Part shown: one piece after another, positions 26,362 to 35,608 of the stretch
Numbering within the stretch: position 1 is the first letter of the stretch
Layout of the letters: each line of letters opens with the position of its first letter
Assembly (NCBI GenBank): GCA_030831315.1
Contig: JAURLI010000039.1
Location: 1-39,527 of the forward strand
Origin: Alphaproteobacteria bacterium
GTDB lineage: Bacteria; Pseudomonadota; Alphaproteobacteria; SMXQ01
Length of the DNA: 39,527 nt
Direction of reading: 5' to 3'
Notes under the pieces: model-generated
The model's database searches: none
Told to the model about the DNA's origin: nothing
What the model saw: the letters and a program-made list of their open reading frames with translations, nothing else
Position numbers and translations under genes: made by a program

Positions 26362-27816
26362 TTACTTTACGCCGCGGACAACCTGAATGTCCAATTCGCG
26401 CAGCTTCTTGCGCAGAGTGTTGCGGTTGAGGCCCATAAGCCGCGCGGCCTTGATCTGGTTGCCCTTGGTCGCCGACAGGGCGAGGGTCAGGAGTGGCCGC
26501 TCGACCTCGCGCAAGATCCGGTCATAAAGCCCGGGAGGCGGCAGCCTGTCCTTGTGTGCCGAAAAATAGTCCTTGAGGTGGCGCTCGACCGCGCCGCCGA
26601 GGCTTTCGCCCTCCCGCGGGGCCGCGGCCATCTCGGGTGCCGAGGCTGACGGCGCCTCTGACAACTCCGCCTCGACAACGTCGAGACCGATGACTTCCTG
26701 CGAATAGAGCGCGGCAAGACGGCGCACCAGATTTTCAAGCTCGCGCACGTTGCCGGGCCAGCGGTATTCCGCGAGCCGCGCCATCGCCTGTTCGTCGATA
26801 CGCTTGCCGGGCAGGCCTTCGGATTGGGCAAGGGCGAGGAAGTGGCGCACCAGCAGCGGAATATCCTCGGTGCGCTCGCGCAAGGGCGGCAGCCGGATCG
26901 GCACGACGTTGAGACGATAAAAAAGATCCTCGCGGAACATGCCCTGAGACACCAGCCGCCGCAGGTTGCGGTGCGTCGCGGCGATGATGCGGACGTTAGT
27001 GCGGATCGCCGTGCGCCCGCCCACGGTGGTGTATTCGCCTTCCTGAAGGACGCGCAGCAGCCGGGTCTGCGCCTCGATCGGCATGTCGCCGATTTCATCG
27101 AGAAACAGCGTGCCGCCCTCGGCCTGTTCGAAGCGGCCGACATGGCGCTGGGCGGCACCGGTGAAAGCACCGCGCTCATGGCCGAACAATTCGCTTTCGA
27201 TCAGCTCGCGCGGGATCGCTGCCATGTTGATGGCGATGAAGGGGCCCGAGCGGCGCGAGCCGTAATCGTGAAGCGCGCGCGCCACCAGTTCCTTGCCCGT
27301 TCCCGATTCGCCCGTAATCATCACCGTCAGGTCCGTGGCGATGAGACGCGCCAGCGTCCGGTAGATTTCCTGCATCGCGGGCGAGCGCCCGATCAGGGGA
27401 AGCTGCTCTTCCTCGGCATCGGCCTGCTTGGCGGCATCCGGCGTCGCTGCGGGCTGCGAAAATGCCTTTTTGACGACGCCCACGAGTTCGTTGAGATCGA
27501 AAGGCTTGGGCAGGTATTCGAAGGCGCCGCGCTGGGCTGCCTTCACCGCCGTCAGAAGGGTGTTCTGCGCGCTCATCACGACAATGCGCAGATCAGGGCG
27601 GATCTTGCGGATGCGCGGAAGCAGATCGAGCCCGTTCTCATCAGGCAGCACGACGTCGGTGATCACCAGATCCCCCTCTCCGTCGGCGATCCAGCTCCAC
27701 AGCGTCGCCGCGTTGGAAGTGGCACGCACATTGAAGCCGTTGCGCGTCAGCGCCTGGCTTACCACCGTACGGATGGCGTTGTCGTCGTCGGCGACGAGCA
27801 CCGTCATGTCAGCCAT
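26362..27816 (-). CDS. ntrC: Nitrogen response regulator NtrC
   Basis: A 484-residue sigma54 activator: a receiver with Asp54 ([12 protein letters not shown]), an AAA+ domain with Walker A GESGTGKE, the sigma54-contact motif GAFTGA ([14 protein letters not shown]), Walker [12 protein letters not shown], and a Fis-type helix-turn-helix ([20 protein letters not shown]). It activates nitrogen assimilation genes after phosphorylation by NtrB. ATG 27816 is chosen because GGAGGACAAG lies upstream and the receiver begins there; the longer open frame is inside ntrB. It overlaps ntrB by 8 bases. An 87-bp gap precedes ntrY. Confidence 0.97.
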   Translation of the reverse strand: MADMTVLVADDDNAIRTVVSQALTRNGFNVRATSNAATLWSWIADGEGDLVITDVVLPDENGLDLLPRIRKIRPDLRIVVMSAQNTLLTAVKAAQRGAFEYLPKPFDLNELVGVVKKAFSQPAATPDAAKQADAEEEQLPLIGRSPAMQEIYRTLARLIATDLTVMITGESGTGKELVARALHDYGSRRSGPFIAINMAAIPRELIESELFGHERGAFTGAAQRHVGRFEQAEGGTLFLDEIGDMPIEAQTRLLRVLQEGEYTTVGGRTAIRTNVRIIAATHRNLRRLVSQGMFREDLFYRLNVVPIRLPPLRERTEDIPLLVRHFLALAQSEGLPGKRIDEQAMARLAEYRWPGNVRELENLVRRLAALYSQEVIGLDVVEAELSEAPSASAPEMAAAPREGESLGGAVERHLKDYFSAHKDRLPPPGLYDRILREVERPLLTLALSATKGNQIKAARLMGLNRNTLRKKLRELDIQVVRGVK

Positions 27817-28933
27817 TCTTGTCCTCCGGCCCCCTGTAGACAGGGAGATACACCCGGAACACCGTGTGGCCCGGTTCGCTTGAAAACTCGATGATACCGC
27901 CGTGATCGCCGACGATCTTGGCAACCAGCGGCAGGCCAAGACCGGTGCCCCCTGCCTTCGTCGTCACGAATGGATCGAACAGATTGCCGCGCAGGTCGTC
28001 GGGAATGCCTTCGCCGTTATCTTCGACCGTGACCAGCAACGGCAGGTGCGTGCGCCGCCCGCCCGGCTGCGCTAGTCGCAATCCGATCTGATAGCCCGTG
28101 GTCAGCGTCACCTCGCCGCCAACTTTCGGCGCCGCCTCGGCCGCGTTCTTGACCAGGTTCAGGAATACCTGGATCAGCTGGTCGCGGTCACCCGCCACCG
28201 CCGGCAGCGACGGATCGTAGCGTTCCTTGAAGCGGATGTGCCGGGCGAAGCCGTTTTTCGCCAGTTCGCGCACGTGTTCGAGAACCTGATGGATGTTGAC
28301 GGGACCGCGCTCGATATAGGGCCGCTCCGAAAAAACCTCCATGCGGTCGACCAGAGCGCAGATGCGGTCGGTTTCGTCACAGATCAGGCGCGTCAGCTTG
28401 CGATCCTCGGCGTTGACGCCAGTTTCAAGAAGTTGCGCCGCGCCGCGAATGCCCGACAACGGGTTCTTCACCTCGTGGGCCAGCACCGCGGCCATGCCCG
28501 TGACCGAACGCGCCACGTTGCGGCTATCCATCTGGCGCGTCATCTTCGATGCGATGGAACGATCATGGAACGACACCACCACGGTACCGGCATTATCTGG
28601 GATCGGGGCCACCTGGATGGTCAGCAGGCGCGAACCGATACGAGGCGTTTCCAGGGTCACGCCGTATTCGGAAAGGCTTGCGCCCGAAGCCCGCACCTGC
28701 TCGATCATGGCGAAGAGCGGACTGTCGGTAGGAATGAGATCGCTGAGCGCGCGCTCGCACAGCCAGGTCTGGCTCGCGTCGAAGAACTGCTCGGTGGCAA
28801 GGTTGACGTATTCGATGGCGCTGTCGGCGCCGACCACCAGTACAGGATCGGCCAGCGCGTTCAGGACCGCTTCGAAGCGCCCCTCCTGACCACCCGGGGT
28901 TCCACCCGGCTTGCGCACCAGCTTGAGGTTCAT
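27809..28933 (-). CDS. ntrB: Nitrogen sensor histidine kinase NtrB
   Basis: A 374-residue soluble kinase without membrane segments. An N-terminal PAS domain ([22 protein letters not shown]) is followed by HisKA with His153 in [19 protein letters not shown], and HATPase boxes ([33 protein letters not shown]). It acts with the PII protein as NtrC kinase and phosphatase. ATG 28933 overlaps the dusB stop (ATGA), giving the well-known nifR3-ntrB-ntrC operon. Confidence 0.97.
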   Translation of the reverse strand: MNLKLVRKPGGTPGGQEGRFEAVLNALADPVLVVGADSAIEYVNLATEQFFDASQTWLCERALSDLIPTDSPLFAMIEQVRASGASLSEYGVTLETPRIGSRLLTIQVAPIPDNAGTVVVSFHDRSIASKMTRQMDSRNVARSVTGMAAVLAHEVKNPLSGIRGAAQLLETGVNAEDRKLTRLICDETDRICALVDRMEVFSERPYIERGPVNIHQVLEHVRELAKNGFARHIRFKERYDPSLPAVAGDRDQLIQVFLNLVKNAAEAAPKVGGEVTLTTGYQIGLRLAQPGGRRTHLPLLVTVEDNGEGIPDDLRGNLFDPFVTTKAGGTGLGLPLVAKIVGDHGGIIEFSSEPGHTVFRVYLPVYRGPEDKNG

Positions 28934-29946
28934 GCGGCCTCCGTGCCGACGAACGGCATCTCATCGTGGGCGGCTACCGCCGCCCGATCGAAGAAGTCGC
29001 GGGTCAATGCCGCAACCGCTGCGGGATCGTCGAGACGGTTGACCTCGTTCCTGAAACGCGCCGCGTCGGCGAGCCCCGCCGCATACCAGCCGAGATGCTT
29101 GCGCGCCATGCGCACGCCGCGATGATTGCCGTGATGGATCAGCATGTCTTCAAAATGACGAAGGGCGAGCGTGCCGCGCTCGGCCGGCGTCGGCTCGGTC
29201 AGCCGTTCGCCGGTTTTCAGGAAATGTGCGACATGGCGCAGGAACCATGGACGGCCACAGGCCCCACGGCCAATCATGACGCCGTCGGCGCCCGATGCCT
29301 CGCGCGCGGCCAGCGCATCGTCGAGGCTACGAATATCGCCGTTGACGACGACAGGAATGGAAACCGCGGCCTTGACCTTGCGCACGAAGGCCCAGTCGGC
29401 AGAGCCTTCGTAGAACTGGCAGCGCGTGCGGCCGTGCACCGTGATCATCTGCGCGCCCGCATCCTCGACGATGCGTGCGACCTCTGGCGCATTCAGGCTG
29501 TCGTCGTCCCAGCCCTTGCGCATCTTGACCGTGACCGGAAGCGCAACAGCCTTGACCGCGGCCGCGACGATGCGCCCGATCAGCAAAGGGTCGCGCATGA
29601 GCGCGGAGCCCGCCTGCTTGTTCACCACCTTCTTCACCGGACAGCCCATGTTGAGATCGATCAGCGCGGCCCCGCGATCGGCATTGAGACGCGCCGCCTC
29701 GGCGACGACATCGGGCTCGCAGCCGGCAAGCTGGACCGCCATCGGGAATTCCTCGGGCCGGGTCTCGCCCATCTTGAGCGACTGGCGCGTCTCGCGGACC
29801 ATGGCCTGGCTCGCGATCATCTCGGAAACGACCAGCCCCGCCCCTTGCGCCTTGACGAGGCGGCGGAACGGCAGGTCGGTGACCCCGGACATGGGGGCGA
29901 GGATGACCGGCTCGTCGAGACGAACCGGACCGATTTGGATGGTCAT
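28930..29946 (-). CDS. dusB: tRNA-dihydrouridine synthase DusB (NifR3)
   Basis: A 338-residue FMN enzyme that reduces uridine to dihydrouridine in the tRNA D-loop. [18 protein letters not shown], the catalytic Cys102 in [25 protein letters not shown] and [16 protein letters not shown] are DusB signatures, and the length is typical. It leads the ntr operon. ATG 29946 is followed directly by the conserved start ([10 protein letters not shown]), but the upstream sequence (TTTTGCTCAAAAA) has no recognisable ribosome site, so initiation may depend on an unstructured AT-rich leader. The promoter should lie at 29947-30023. Confidence 0.96.
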   Translation of the reverse strand: MTIQIGPVRLDEPVILAPMSGVTDLPFRRLVKAQGAGLVVSEMIASQAMVRETRQSLKMGETRPEEFPMAVQLAGCEPDVVAEAARLNADRGAALIDLNMGCPVKKVVNKQAGSALMRDPLLIGRIVAAAVKAVALPVTVKMRKGWDDDSLNAPEVARIVEDAGAQMITVHGRTRCQFYEGSADWAFVRKVKAAVSIPVVVNGDIRSLDDALAAREASGADGVMIGRGACGRPWFLRHVAHFLKTGERLTEPTPAERGTLALRHFEDMLIHHGNHRGVRMARKHLGWYAAGLADAARFRNEVNRLDDPAAVAALTRDFFDRAAVAAHDEMPFVGTEAA

Positions 29947-30023
29947 TTTTTGAGCAAAATCAATCTTGACTAAATCTCAGGCAAGATAGCCCGTTGCCGT
30001 CCCTTCCGCAAGGAAATCGGGGC

Positions 30024-30827
30024 TCACGCCCGGCCCAGCAGGACCTCGCTGACGAATTTCACCCCGGGATAGGCGAGCGTCAGGAACAGATAGGCCAGCA
30101 GCACGAAACGGGCAGCGCGCCGCCCGGCGAGGCCGCTCAGCCGGTCGACGAGGATCAGGCCGCAGATGACGGCGAAGGCCACCAGCGAAAACACCGTTTT
30201 GTGGTTCCAGTCGATCAGGCGCTTGCTGTCGAGCCATTCGATGATCATGCCGCTCGCGAGCCCGAGACCAAGGACCACGGCGGCCATCAGCATCAGGCTG
30301 CGCTGAACGCTTTCGCCATCGACGACCGAGGGCAGCAGTCCCGTCAGGCGCGACGGGCGCCGTGCCTTCATCGCCCGTTCCTGCACGAACACGGCGGTGC
30401 CCGCCACCGCAGCCAGCGTGAACAAGGCGTAGGTCACCACCGAAATCACGATATGCAGGCCGAGCCAGGCGCCGCCCGGCGCGGTTTGCGCGCCCGCCGG
30501 CGCATGGGTCCAGACGGTGGCAATCACGCCAAGGATTAAAAGATAGGGTGCCAGCAACGCCCCGATCCGCGACAGCGACGGACAGACGAACGACCCCGCG
30601 CCGTAAAGCGCCAGCGTTGCCGCTACGGTCAGCCATAGCGCCGGGGCGAGGCCCGGCCGCCAACCAGCGGCGAAATCCACCCACACCACCGTCGCCGTGC
30701 CCGCGAGGGCCACGGCCAGCATGACCCAGGTCCGCAGGCGGCCGCCTTCGGCGGGCGCCGTGTAATGGGCAACCGCCAGGGCGCAAAGGGCCGCGAGCGC
30801 GGCGATATTGAGGGCCAGCATCGTCAT
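30024..30827 (-). CDS. YpjD/CcsA-family cytochrome c assembly membrane protein
   Basis: A 267-residue protein with eight hydrophobic segments, the CcsA/HemX/YpjD inner-membrane architecture. LGLHIVISVVTYALFTLAAVAGTAVFVQE and the late WNHKTVFSLVAFAVICGLI block (His-Lys-Thr) are typical. Some relatives handle haem during cytochrome c maturation; YpjD itself has no proven role, so only the family is asserted. ATG 30827 is followed by the first membrane segment; GGGGGAG lies upstream. It is divergent from ispDF across a 145-bp gap and ends 77 bp upstream of dusB. Confidence 0.88.
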   Translation of the reverse strand: MTMLALNIAALAALCALAVAHYTAPAEGGRLRTWVMLAVALAGTATVVWVDFAAGWRPGLAPALWLTVAATLALYGAGSFVCPSLSRIGALLAPYLLILGVIATVWTHAPAGAQTAPGGAWLGLHIVISVVTYALFTLAAVAGTAVFVQERAMKARRPSRLTGLLPSVVDGESVQRSLMLMAAVVLGLGLASGMIIEWLDSKRLIDWNHKTVFSLVAFAVICGLILVDRLSGLAGRRAARFVLLAYLFLTLAYPGVKFVSEVLLGRA

Positions 30828-30972
30828 GGGCGGGGGAGTATATCACCGAAGCGCGCCCGGCAAGGGCGGCATTTGGGCATAGCCCCCCGCTGGCCACCCT
30901 GAGGGCGCTTGTTAGGAACCGCGCCCGCGATTACCCTGCGGCCATGTCCAATCCCCCCGTCACGGACCAGCC

Positions 30973-32160
30973 ATGACCACGAGCGAAGCCTCGACCGCCG
31001 CCCTGATCGTTGCCGCCGGACGCGGTCGCCGCTTCGGCGCCGATGCGCCGAAACAGTACCTGGCGCTTGGCCAGTGGAGCGTTCTGGGCCGCGCAGCGGC
31101 AGCCTTCGCCGCCCACCCCCGCGTGGGCCAGGTTCGCGTCGTCATCCATAGCGACGACCGCGACCTGTACGAAAGTGCGACCCGCGGCCTCGGCCTCGGC
31201 GATCCCGTCATCGGCGGCGCAAAGCGCCAGGATTCGGTTCGCCTCGGCCTCGAAAGCCTCGCCGCGGGCGCACCGGAAAACGTGCTGATCCACGATGCGG
31301 CACGCCCGCTGGTCGACGGCGCCCTGATCGGGCGCGTGATCGGCGCACTCGACGATTTCGATGCCGCCATTCCGGCCCTTGCCGTCACCGATACGATCAA
31401 ACTCGGCACCGGCGGCGTCGTCACCGGCGCCATGCCGCGCGACGGTCTCTTCCGTGCCCAGACGCCGCAGGGCTTCCGCTTTGCCGCCATCCTCGAAGCC
31501 CACCGCCGCGCCCACAAGGAAAGCCGCGAAGAATTCACCGACGATGCCGCCATCGCCACCTTCGCCGGCATCGAGGTGGCACTGGTCGCGGGGTCGGAAA
31601 ACAACCTCAAGATCACCACCGACGACGACCTCTCCCGCGCCAGAGCCGTGCTGGCAGGCGCCATGAGCGACGAAACGCGCACCGGCTTCGGTTACGACGT
31701 CCATGCCTTCGATGCGGCGAAGCCGGGACCCGTGCGCCTTGGCGGCGTCGATCTGCCGCACGGCCGGGGACTTGCCGGGCATTCCGATGCCGATGCGGCG
31801 CTGCACGCGGCAACCGACGCGCTGCTTGGCTGTATCGCCGCGGGCGACATCGGCGCGCATTTTCCGCCGACGGATGCCAGGTGGAAAAATGCCGACTCCC
31901 AGATCTTCCTGAAACACGCGGGCGAACTCGTCGGCGCCGCGGGCGGGCGTATCGTCAACCTCGACATCACCATCATTTGCGAGGAACCGCGCATCGGCCC
32001 GCACCGCGACGCCATGCGGGCACGCATTGCCGATGTCCTCGGCATCGACCTGGGCCGCGTCAGCGTCAAGGCGACGACGACCGAACGTCTCGGCGCGCTC
32101 GGGCGCGGCGAAGGCATTGCTGCCCAGGCCGTCGCGACCGTCAGCCTCGGAGGGGCGTGA
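30973..32160 (+). CDS. ispDF: Bifunctional IspD/IspF isoprenoid biosynthesis enzyme
   Basis: A 395-residue natural fusion found in many alphaproteobacteria. Residues ~10-230 are IspD ([20 protein letters not shown] for CTP binding, [19 protein letters not shown]) and ~235-395 are IspF ([29 protein letters not shown] with metal Asp/His, [20 protein letters not shown]). It catalyses two non-consecutive steps of the MEP pathway: MEP to CDP-ME, and CDP-MEP to MEcPP. It supplies the isoprenoid precursors that the polyprenyl-phosphate cluster would draw on. ATG 30973 opens the operon with pgpA and cinA. Confidence 0.98.
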   Translation: MTTSEASTAALIVAAGRGRRFGADAPKQYLALGQWSVLGRAAAAFAAHPRVGQVRVVIHSDDRDLYESATRGLGLGDPVIGGAKRQDSVRLGLESLAAGAPENVLIHDAARPLVDGALIGRVIGALDDFDAAIPALAVTDTIKLGTGGVVTGAMPRDGLFRAQTPQGFRFAAILEAHRRAHKESREEFTDDAAIATFAGIEVALVAGSENNLKITTDDDLSRARAVLAGAMSDETRTGFGYDVHAFDAAKPGPVRLGGVDLPHGRGLAGHSDADAALHAATDALLGCIAAGDIGAHFPPTDARWKNADSQIFLKHAGELVGAAGGRIVNLDITIICEEPRIGPHRDAMRARIADVLGIDLGRVSVKATTTERLGALGRGEGIAAQAVATVSLGGA

Positions 32161-32164
32161 GCTC

Positions 32165-32686
32165 ATGACCATGCCAACGATGAAGCCGTCGAAGGGCCTG
32201 CCTGAGGGCGTGTCCTTCTGGCATCCGGCGACCCTCGCCGTGACGTGGTTCGGCACGGGACTGCTGCCGAAAATGCCGGGCACATGGGGATCGCTCGCTA
32301 CCCTGCCCGTCGCCTGGGTCCTTGCCCAGCGCTTCGGACCCTATGCAGTCGCGGCAGCGGCGGTGGTCGCCTTCGTCATCGGCCTGTGGGCGTGCCGTGT
32401 CTATCTCGCGCGGTCACGCACGAAGGACCCGGGCGAAATCGTCATCGACGAGGTTGCGGGACAACTGCTCGCCGTGGCACCGGCGGGCCTCGACCCGCTC
32501 GCTTTCGGCTTGGCCTTCGTGCTGTTTCGCATTTTCGACACGATGAAGCCCTGGCCACTGCGCAACCTCGAACAGCTTCCCGGTGCGCTCGGTGTAATGG
32601 CCGATGACATCGGCGCGGGCCTCTATACCGCGATCATGATCAGCCTCTATTTCCTGATCCTGGGGAAACCCGGTGTATTTTTCTGA
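32165..32686 (+). CDS. pgpA: Phosphatidylglycerophosphatase A
   Basis: A 173-residue PgpA. FGTGLLPKMPGTWGSLATLP, KDPGEIVIDEVAGQLLAV (catalytic acidic residues) and FRIFDTMKPWPLRNLE are the three family motifs, with intervening membrane helices and a final ADDIGAGLYTAIM. It dephosphorylates phosphatidylglycerophosphate at the inner membrane. The start at ATG 32165 is chosen because GGAGGGG lies about 10 bases upstream, four bases after the ispDF stop; an earlier frame opening lies inside ispDF. It overlaps the next gene by 14 bases. Confidence 0.95.
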   Translation: MTMPTMKPSKGLPEGVSFWHPATLAVTWFGTGLLPKMPGTWGSLATLPVAWVLAQRFGPYAVAAAAVVAFVIGLWACRVYLARSRTKDPGEIVIDEVAGQLLAVAPAGLDPLAFGLAFVLFRIFDTMKPWPLRNLEQLPGALGVMADDIGAGLYTAIMISLYFLILGKPGVFF

Positions 32687-33173
32687 CGACACCCTCGATC
32701 TTGCCGAGGCCGTGGTCACCGCCGCGCGCAACGGCGGCATTACGCTGGCGACGGCCGAATCCTGCACGGGCGGTTTGATCGCGGGCGCGATCACCGAAGT
32801 CTCGGGCGCATCTCATGTCTTCATGCGCGGCTTCGTCACCTATGCCAATGAGGCGAAAACCGAGATTCTGGGCGTCGATGCGAAGGCCATCGAGCGCTCG
32901 GGCGCGGTCAGCGAGGATGTCGCCCGCGCCATGGCCGAAGGTGCCGTGCGCGCGGCCGATGTCGGCGCCGCCGTCGCCGTCACCGGCATTGCCGGACCGG
33001 GCGGCGGCAGCCCGGAAAAGCCCGTCGGTCTCGTCCATATCGCGGCCAGCCGCGCAGGTGCCGCCACCCTGCACGAACGCCACGTCTTTCCCGGCAACCG
33101 GGCCACGGTGCGCGCGCAGGCGGTTGCCGCCGCGCTGAGACTTTTGTTGCGTGCACTTGGCGAAACGGCCTAA
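32673..33173 (+). CDS. pncC: CinA C-terminal domain nicotinamide-nucleotide amidase
   Basis: A 166-residue stand-alone CinA_C/PncC protein. ITLATAESCTGGLIAGAITEVSGAS holds the catalytic Ser and Cys-containing signature. FVTYANEAKTEILGV, AVTGIAGPGGGSPEKPVG and the final helices are conserved. It deamidates nicotinamide mononucleotide to recycle NAD. The N-terminal CinA domain is absent, as is normal for this short form. The GTG start at 32673 lies in the pgpA end, with GGGGAAA upstream. Confidence 0.94.
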   Translation: MYFSDDTLDLAEAVVTAARNGGITLATAESCTGGLIAGAITEVSGASHVFMRGFVTYANEAKTEILGVDAKAIERSGAVSEDVARAMAEGAVRAADVGAAVAVTGIAGPGGGSPEKPVGLVHIAASRAGAATLHERHVFPGNRATVRAQAVAAALRLLLRALGETA

Positions 33174-33218
33174 AACCGGCAGCCACACACGCGGCCACAT
33201 ACAAGGATCTCCCGCCTG

Positions 33219-33935
33219 ATGATCACTTTCAAGCCCCGGCCCGAGCTGCCCGTCAATTATCGCGTTTCGATCCGCAACGTGCTGGGCATCACGTTCCTCG
33301 GCCTGCTGATCGCCGTGCTGCTCGGCGCGATCGTCGTCCAGCTCGACCCCACCATCGGCCCCGAGGGCAAGGATCCGCTCAAGAAGATCCTGTGGATGTT
33401 CCTGATCCTGCTGACTGGCGTGCTGACCTCAACCGGTTATGTGCTGGCCTGGCGCACGCCTATGCGCTGGGGCATCGTCGGCCTGACGCCGCCGACCGCG
33501 CGCTGGGTGCTGATCAGCATCACCATCGGCGCCGTGCTGTTCTTTGTCGGCGAGCGCGTCGATCACATGTTCCGCCTCGGCATCATCGAAGGGTTACGGG
33601 CCCAGCTGGGCCCTGGCCTCAAGACGCAGGTTGGTTTGCTGTCGATGTTGGTGGTGTTCGGAATCGTTCGGCCGATCACGCTGGAAATCTATTTCCGCGG
33701 CGTGCTGCTCAACTTCTTCGTCAGCCGCTTCGGTAACGAGGCGGGGCTGTTCATCACCTCGATCCTGTTCGCAGGCCTCTACTTCCAGCCTGACATGCCG
33801 GCCAACATGGCTTTCGGCTTCGTCTATGCCCTGGCCTTCGGCCTTATCTACCTGCGCTCCGGCTCGTTGTGGAACGGGATCGTCTGCCACGCCACCGTGG
33901 GCATGCTGTTCGCCGCCAAAGCAGCCTGGGCCTAG
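33219..33935 (+). CDS. CPBP-family (CAAX protease-like) membrane protein lacking key catalytic residues
   Basis: A 238-residue membrane protein with about six hydrophobic segments whose C-terminal half follows the Abi/CPBP layout. The normal EExxxR motif appears as TLEIYFRG, so the first Glu is Leu. The next motif, usually FxxxH, reads ILFAGLYF, with Tyr in place of His. The last motif, LWNGIVCHATVG, keeps its His. Loss of two catalytic positions suggests a non-proteolytic relative. ATG 33219 follows AAGGA by about 11 bases. The next gene starts 8 bp later. Assignment to the family is moderate. Confidence 0.7.
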   Translation: MITFKPRPELPVNYRVSIRNVLGITFLGLLIAVLLGAIVVQLDPTIGPEGKDPLKKILWMFLILLTGVLTSTGYVLAWRTPMRWGIVGLTPPTARWVLISITIGAVLFFVGERVDHMFRLGIIEGLRAQLGPGLKTQVGLLSMLVVFGIVRPITLEIYFRGVLLNFFVSRFGNEAGLFITSILFAGLYFQPDMPANMAFGFVYALAFGLIYLRSGSLWNGIVCHATVGMLFAAKAAWA

Positions 33936-33942
33936 GCGCGGC

Positions 33943-34836
33943 GTGTTGTCCCTAACCAAGGCCCGCTGGGCCGCGCTTTCGCCCAATGTCCGCGGCGCCG
34001 CCTTCGTTGTTACCGGCGGCTTCATCCTGATCTGCATGGCCTCGCTGGTGAAGTTTCTGGGCCAGCGCCTGCCCTCCTTCGAGGTGCTGTTCTGCCGGTT
34101 TCTCGCCGGACTGATCGTCATTCTGCCGGTCGTCTGGCGCAGCGGTTTTCGCACCGTTCTCAAGACAGAGAAAATCTCGGGCCATGCCATCCGCGGCTTC
34201 GTCGGCTTCATGGGAAATCTCTGTTTCTTCTTTGCCCTCGTTCACATGGCCATCGCCGACACGGTGACGATCCAGTTTTCCCGTCCCATCATCATGGTCG
34301 GCATCGCCGCGCTGATCCTGCGCGAAACCGTGGGCTGGCAACGCGCCATCGTCGCCGTTGTCGGGTTTTCAGGCGTCATCATGATCACCCGGCCCTTCGG
34401 CGACGGGTTCGAGCCCTGGGCCATCGTCGCGCTGGGCGGCACCTTCTTCGGCACCCTCGTGGTGCTGACGATCAAGCTGCTGTCGCGCACCGAGAGCACG
34501 CTGACCATCATGTTTTATTTCGCTTTGTTCACGACCCTGTTTGCCGCCATCCCGGCGGCCTTCGTCTGGGTGCAACCGACGATGGAAGAATGGCTGCTGC
34601 TGGCGCTCACGGGTACGCTCGGCATCATCGGCCAGTCGATGTTCACCCATGGCGTCAAGCTGGGCGATACCAGTTTCGTCATGCCTTTCGACTACATGCG
34701 GATCGTCTATTCGTTCTTCCTGGGCTTCGTGTTCTTCACCGAACTGCCGGGCGCATGGAGCTTCGTCGGCGCCGCGGTGATCGTCGGCTCCAGCATCTAC
34801 CTGGTGCGCTCCGAAAGTCGGGGCAAAAGCACCTGA
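33943..34836 (+). CDS. EamA/DMT-family transporter
   Basis: A 297-residue protein with ten hydrophobic segments in two EamA repeats, the standard layout of drug/metabolite exporters such as RhaT/YdcZ relatives. The first repeat covers ~14-138 (FEVLFCRFLAGLIVILP, ADTVTIQFSRPIIMVGIAALILRE) and the second ~150-290 (GTLGIIGQSMFTHGVKLGDTSFVMPFDYMRIVYSFFLG). The substrate is unknown. The GTG start at 33943 is chosen because the homologous region begins there; the longer open frame overlaps the CPBP gene. A TTG one codon later is equally possible. It ends at a bidirectional hairpin shared with copB. Confidence 0.88.
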   Translation: MLSLTKARWAALSPNVRGAAFVVTGGFILICMASLVKFLGQRLPSFEVLFCRFLAGLIVILPVVWRSGFRTVLKTEKISGHAIRGFVGFMGNLCFFFALVHMAIADTVTIQFSRPIIMVGIAALILRETVGWQRAIVAVVGFSGVIMITRPFGDGFEPWAIVALGGTFFGTLVVLTIKLLSRTESTLTIMFYFALFTTLFAAIPAAFVWVQPTMEEWLLLALTGTLGIIGQSMFTHGVKLGDTSFVMPFDYMRIVYSFFLGFVFFTELPGAWSFVGAAVIVGSSIYLVRSESRGKST

Positions 34837-34840
34837 AGAA

Positions 34841-34868
34841 TCCCGCCGGACCCGAAAGCCCGGCGGGA
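34841..34868. terminator. Bidirectional hairpin between convergent EamA and copB genes
   Basis: TCCCGCCGG (34841-34849) pairs perfectly with CCGGCGGGA (34860-34868). T-rich sequence follows on each strand (TTCTCT on +, TTCTTC on -), though neither has a long T-run. It lies 4 bp after the transporter stop and 7 bp after the copB stop. Confidence 0.75.
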
Positions 34869-34875
34869 CGTTCTC

Positions 34876-35595
34876 TCAGAACCAGAAACGAACGCCGACG
34901 ACAAGGGCTAGGTCCTCGCGCCTTTCGTTCTCGGCCCGCGCGCGCACAGCGGTTTCGCCCAGCTTGCGCGTCCAGTTGACGCCGACATAGGGCGCGAACT
35001 CGCGTCGGACCTCGTAACGCAGACGCAGGCCGAGCCCGACATCGGCGATGCCCTTGCCGACGTCATACTCCTTCACGTCCTGGGCGAAGAGGTTGGTTTC
35101 GATCGACGGCTCCAGCACCAGGCGCTGGGTCAGCAGGAGATCGGCTTCCGCCTTGAAACGGGCTGAAAGATCGCCCTTTTCGCTGACGAAGGCCGCCATG
35201 TCCGTCTCGATGAAGTACTTCGCCATGCCCTTGAGGCCCACGACCGCATAGGTGCGCTCGGGCGCCGGGCGGAAATCGTGGCGAAGGCCTGCCTGAAGGT
35301 CGAAGAAGTCGGAGACCATGCGGCTGTAGAGAAGCTGCACTCCCGCTTCATGGACCTTGCCCTTCTCCGGCGCCTCGCCCTCGGTCTTGAGCCAGAGCTT
35401 GTCGGTGTCGGTGCCGATCCAGCCCTGGGCATCCCAGGCCCAGACGTCGGTGCCCTTCTGGCTGCGGTGCTCCAGCTGCTCGAACTCGAGGAAGCTTTGC
35501 ACCATGTTGTCCAATTCCGCCGCCTGAACGGCCAACGGAAATGAAAGCAACGCGCCAACGGCGAGAGACAGGACGGTTTTTCTGAACACTGTCAT
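34876..35595 (-). CDS. copB: Copper resistance outer-membrane protein CopB
   Basis: A 239-residue CopB/PcoB beta-barrel protein. It has a signal peptide (MTVFRKTVLSLAVGALLSFPLAVQA), FLEFEQLEHRSQKGTDVWAWDAQGWIGTDTDKLWLKTEGE as the conserved start of the barrel, alternating strands, and the terminal aromatic FWF expected for outer-membrane insertion. The His/Met-rich N-terminal copper-binding stretch of longer CopB proteins is missing, so this is a short form. It probably exports or sequesters periplasmic copper with CopA. GGAGAGCAGGG precedes ATG 35595; copA ends 13 bp upstream. Confidence 0.93.
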   Translation of the reverse strand: MTVFRKTVLSLAVGALLSFPLAVQAAELDNMVQSFLEFEQLEHRSQKGTDVWAWDAQGWIGTDTDKLWLKTEGEAPEKGKVHEAGVQLLYSRMVSDFFDLQAGLRHDFRPAPERTYAVVGLKGMAKYFIETDMAAFVSEKGDLSARFKAEADLLLTQRLVLEPSIETNLFAQDVKEYDVGKGIADVGLGLRLRYEVRREFAPYVGVNWTRKLGETAVRARAENERREDLALVVGVRFWF

Positions 35596-35608
35596 TTCCC
35601 TGCTCTCC

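Noticed and set aside
29977-30897. 306-codon - strand frame overlapping the YpjD-like gene
   Set aside because: It has Arg/Gly/Ala-rich low similarity to anything. The alternative frame at 30024-30827 encodes regular membrane helices and a recognisable HKT motif.
30973-32160. ispD-ispF fusion as a novelty
   Set aside because: Bifunctional IspDF is well known in alphaproteobacteria.
32673-33173. Truncated cinA
   Set aside because: The stand-alone C-terminal domain is the normal PncC form, with a complete active-site signature.
33942-34836. EamA transporter extended upstream to 33544
   Set aside because: The extension overlaps most of the CPBP gene in another frame and encodes no family sequence.
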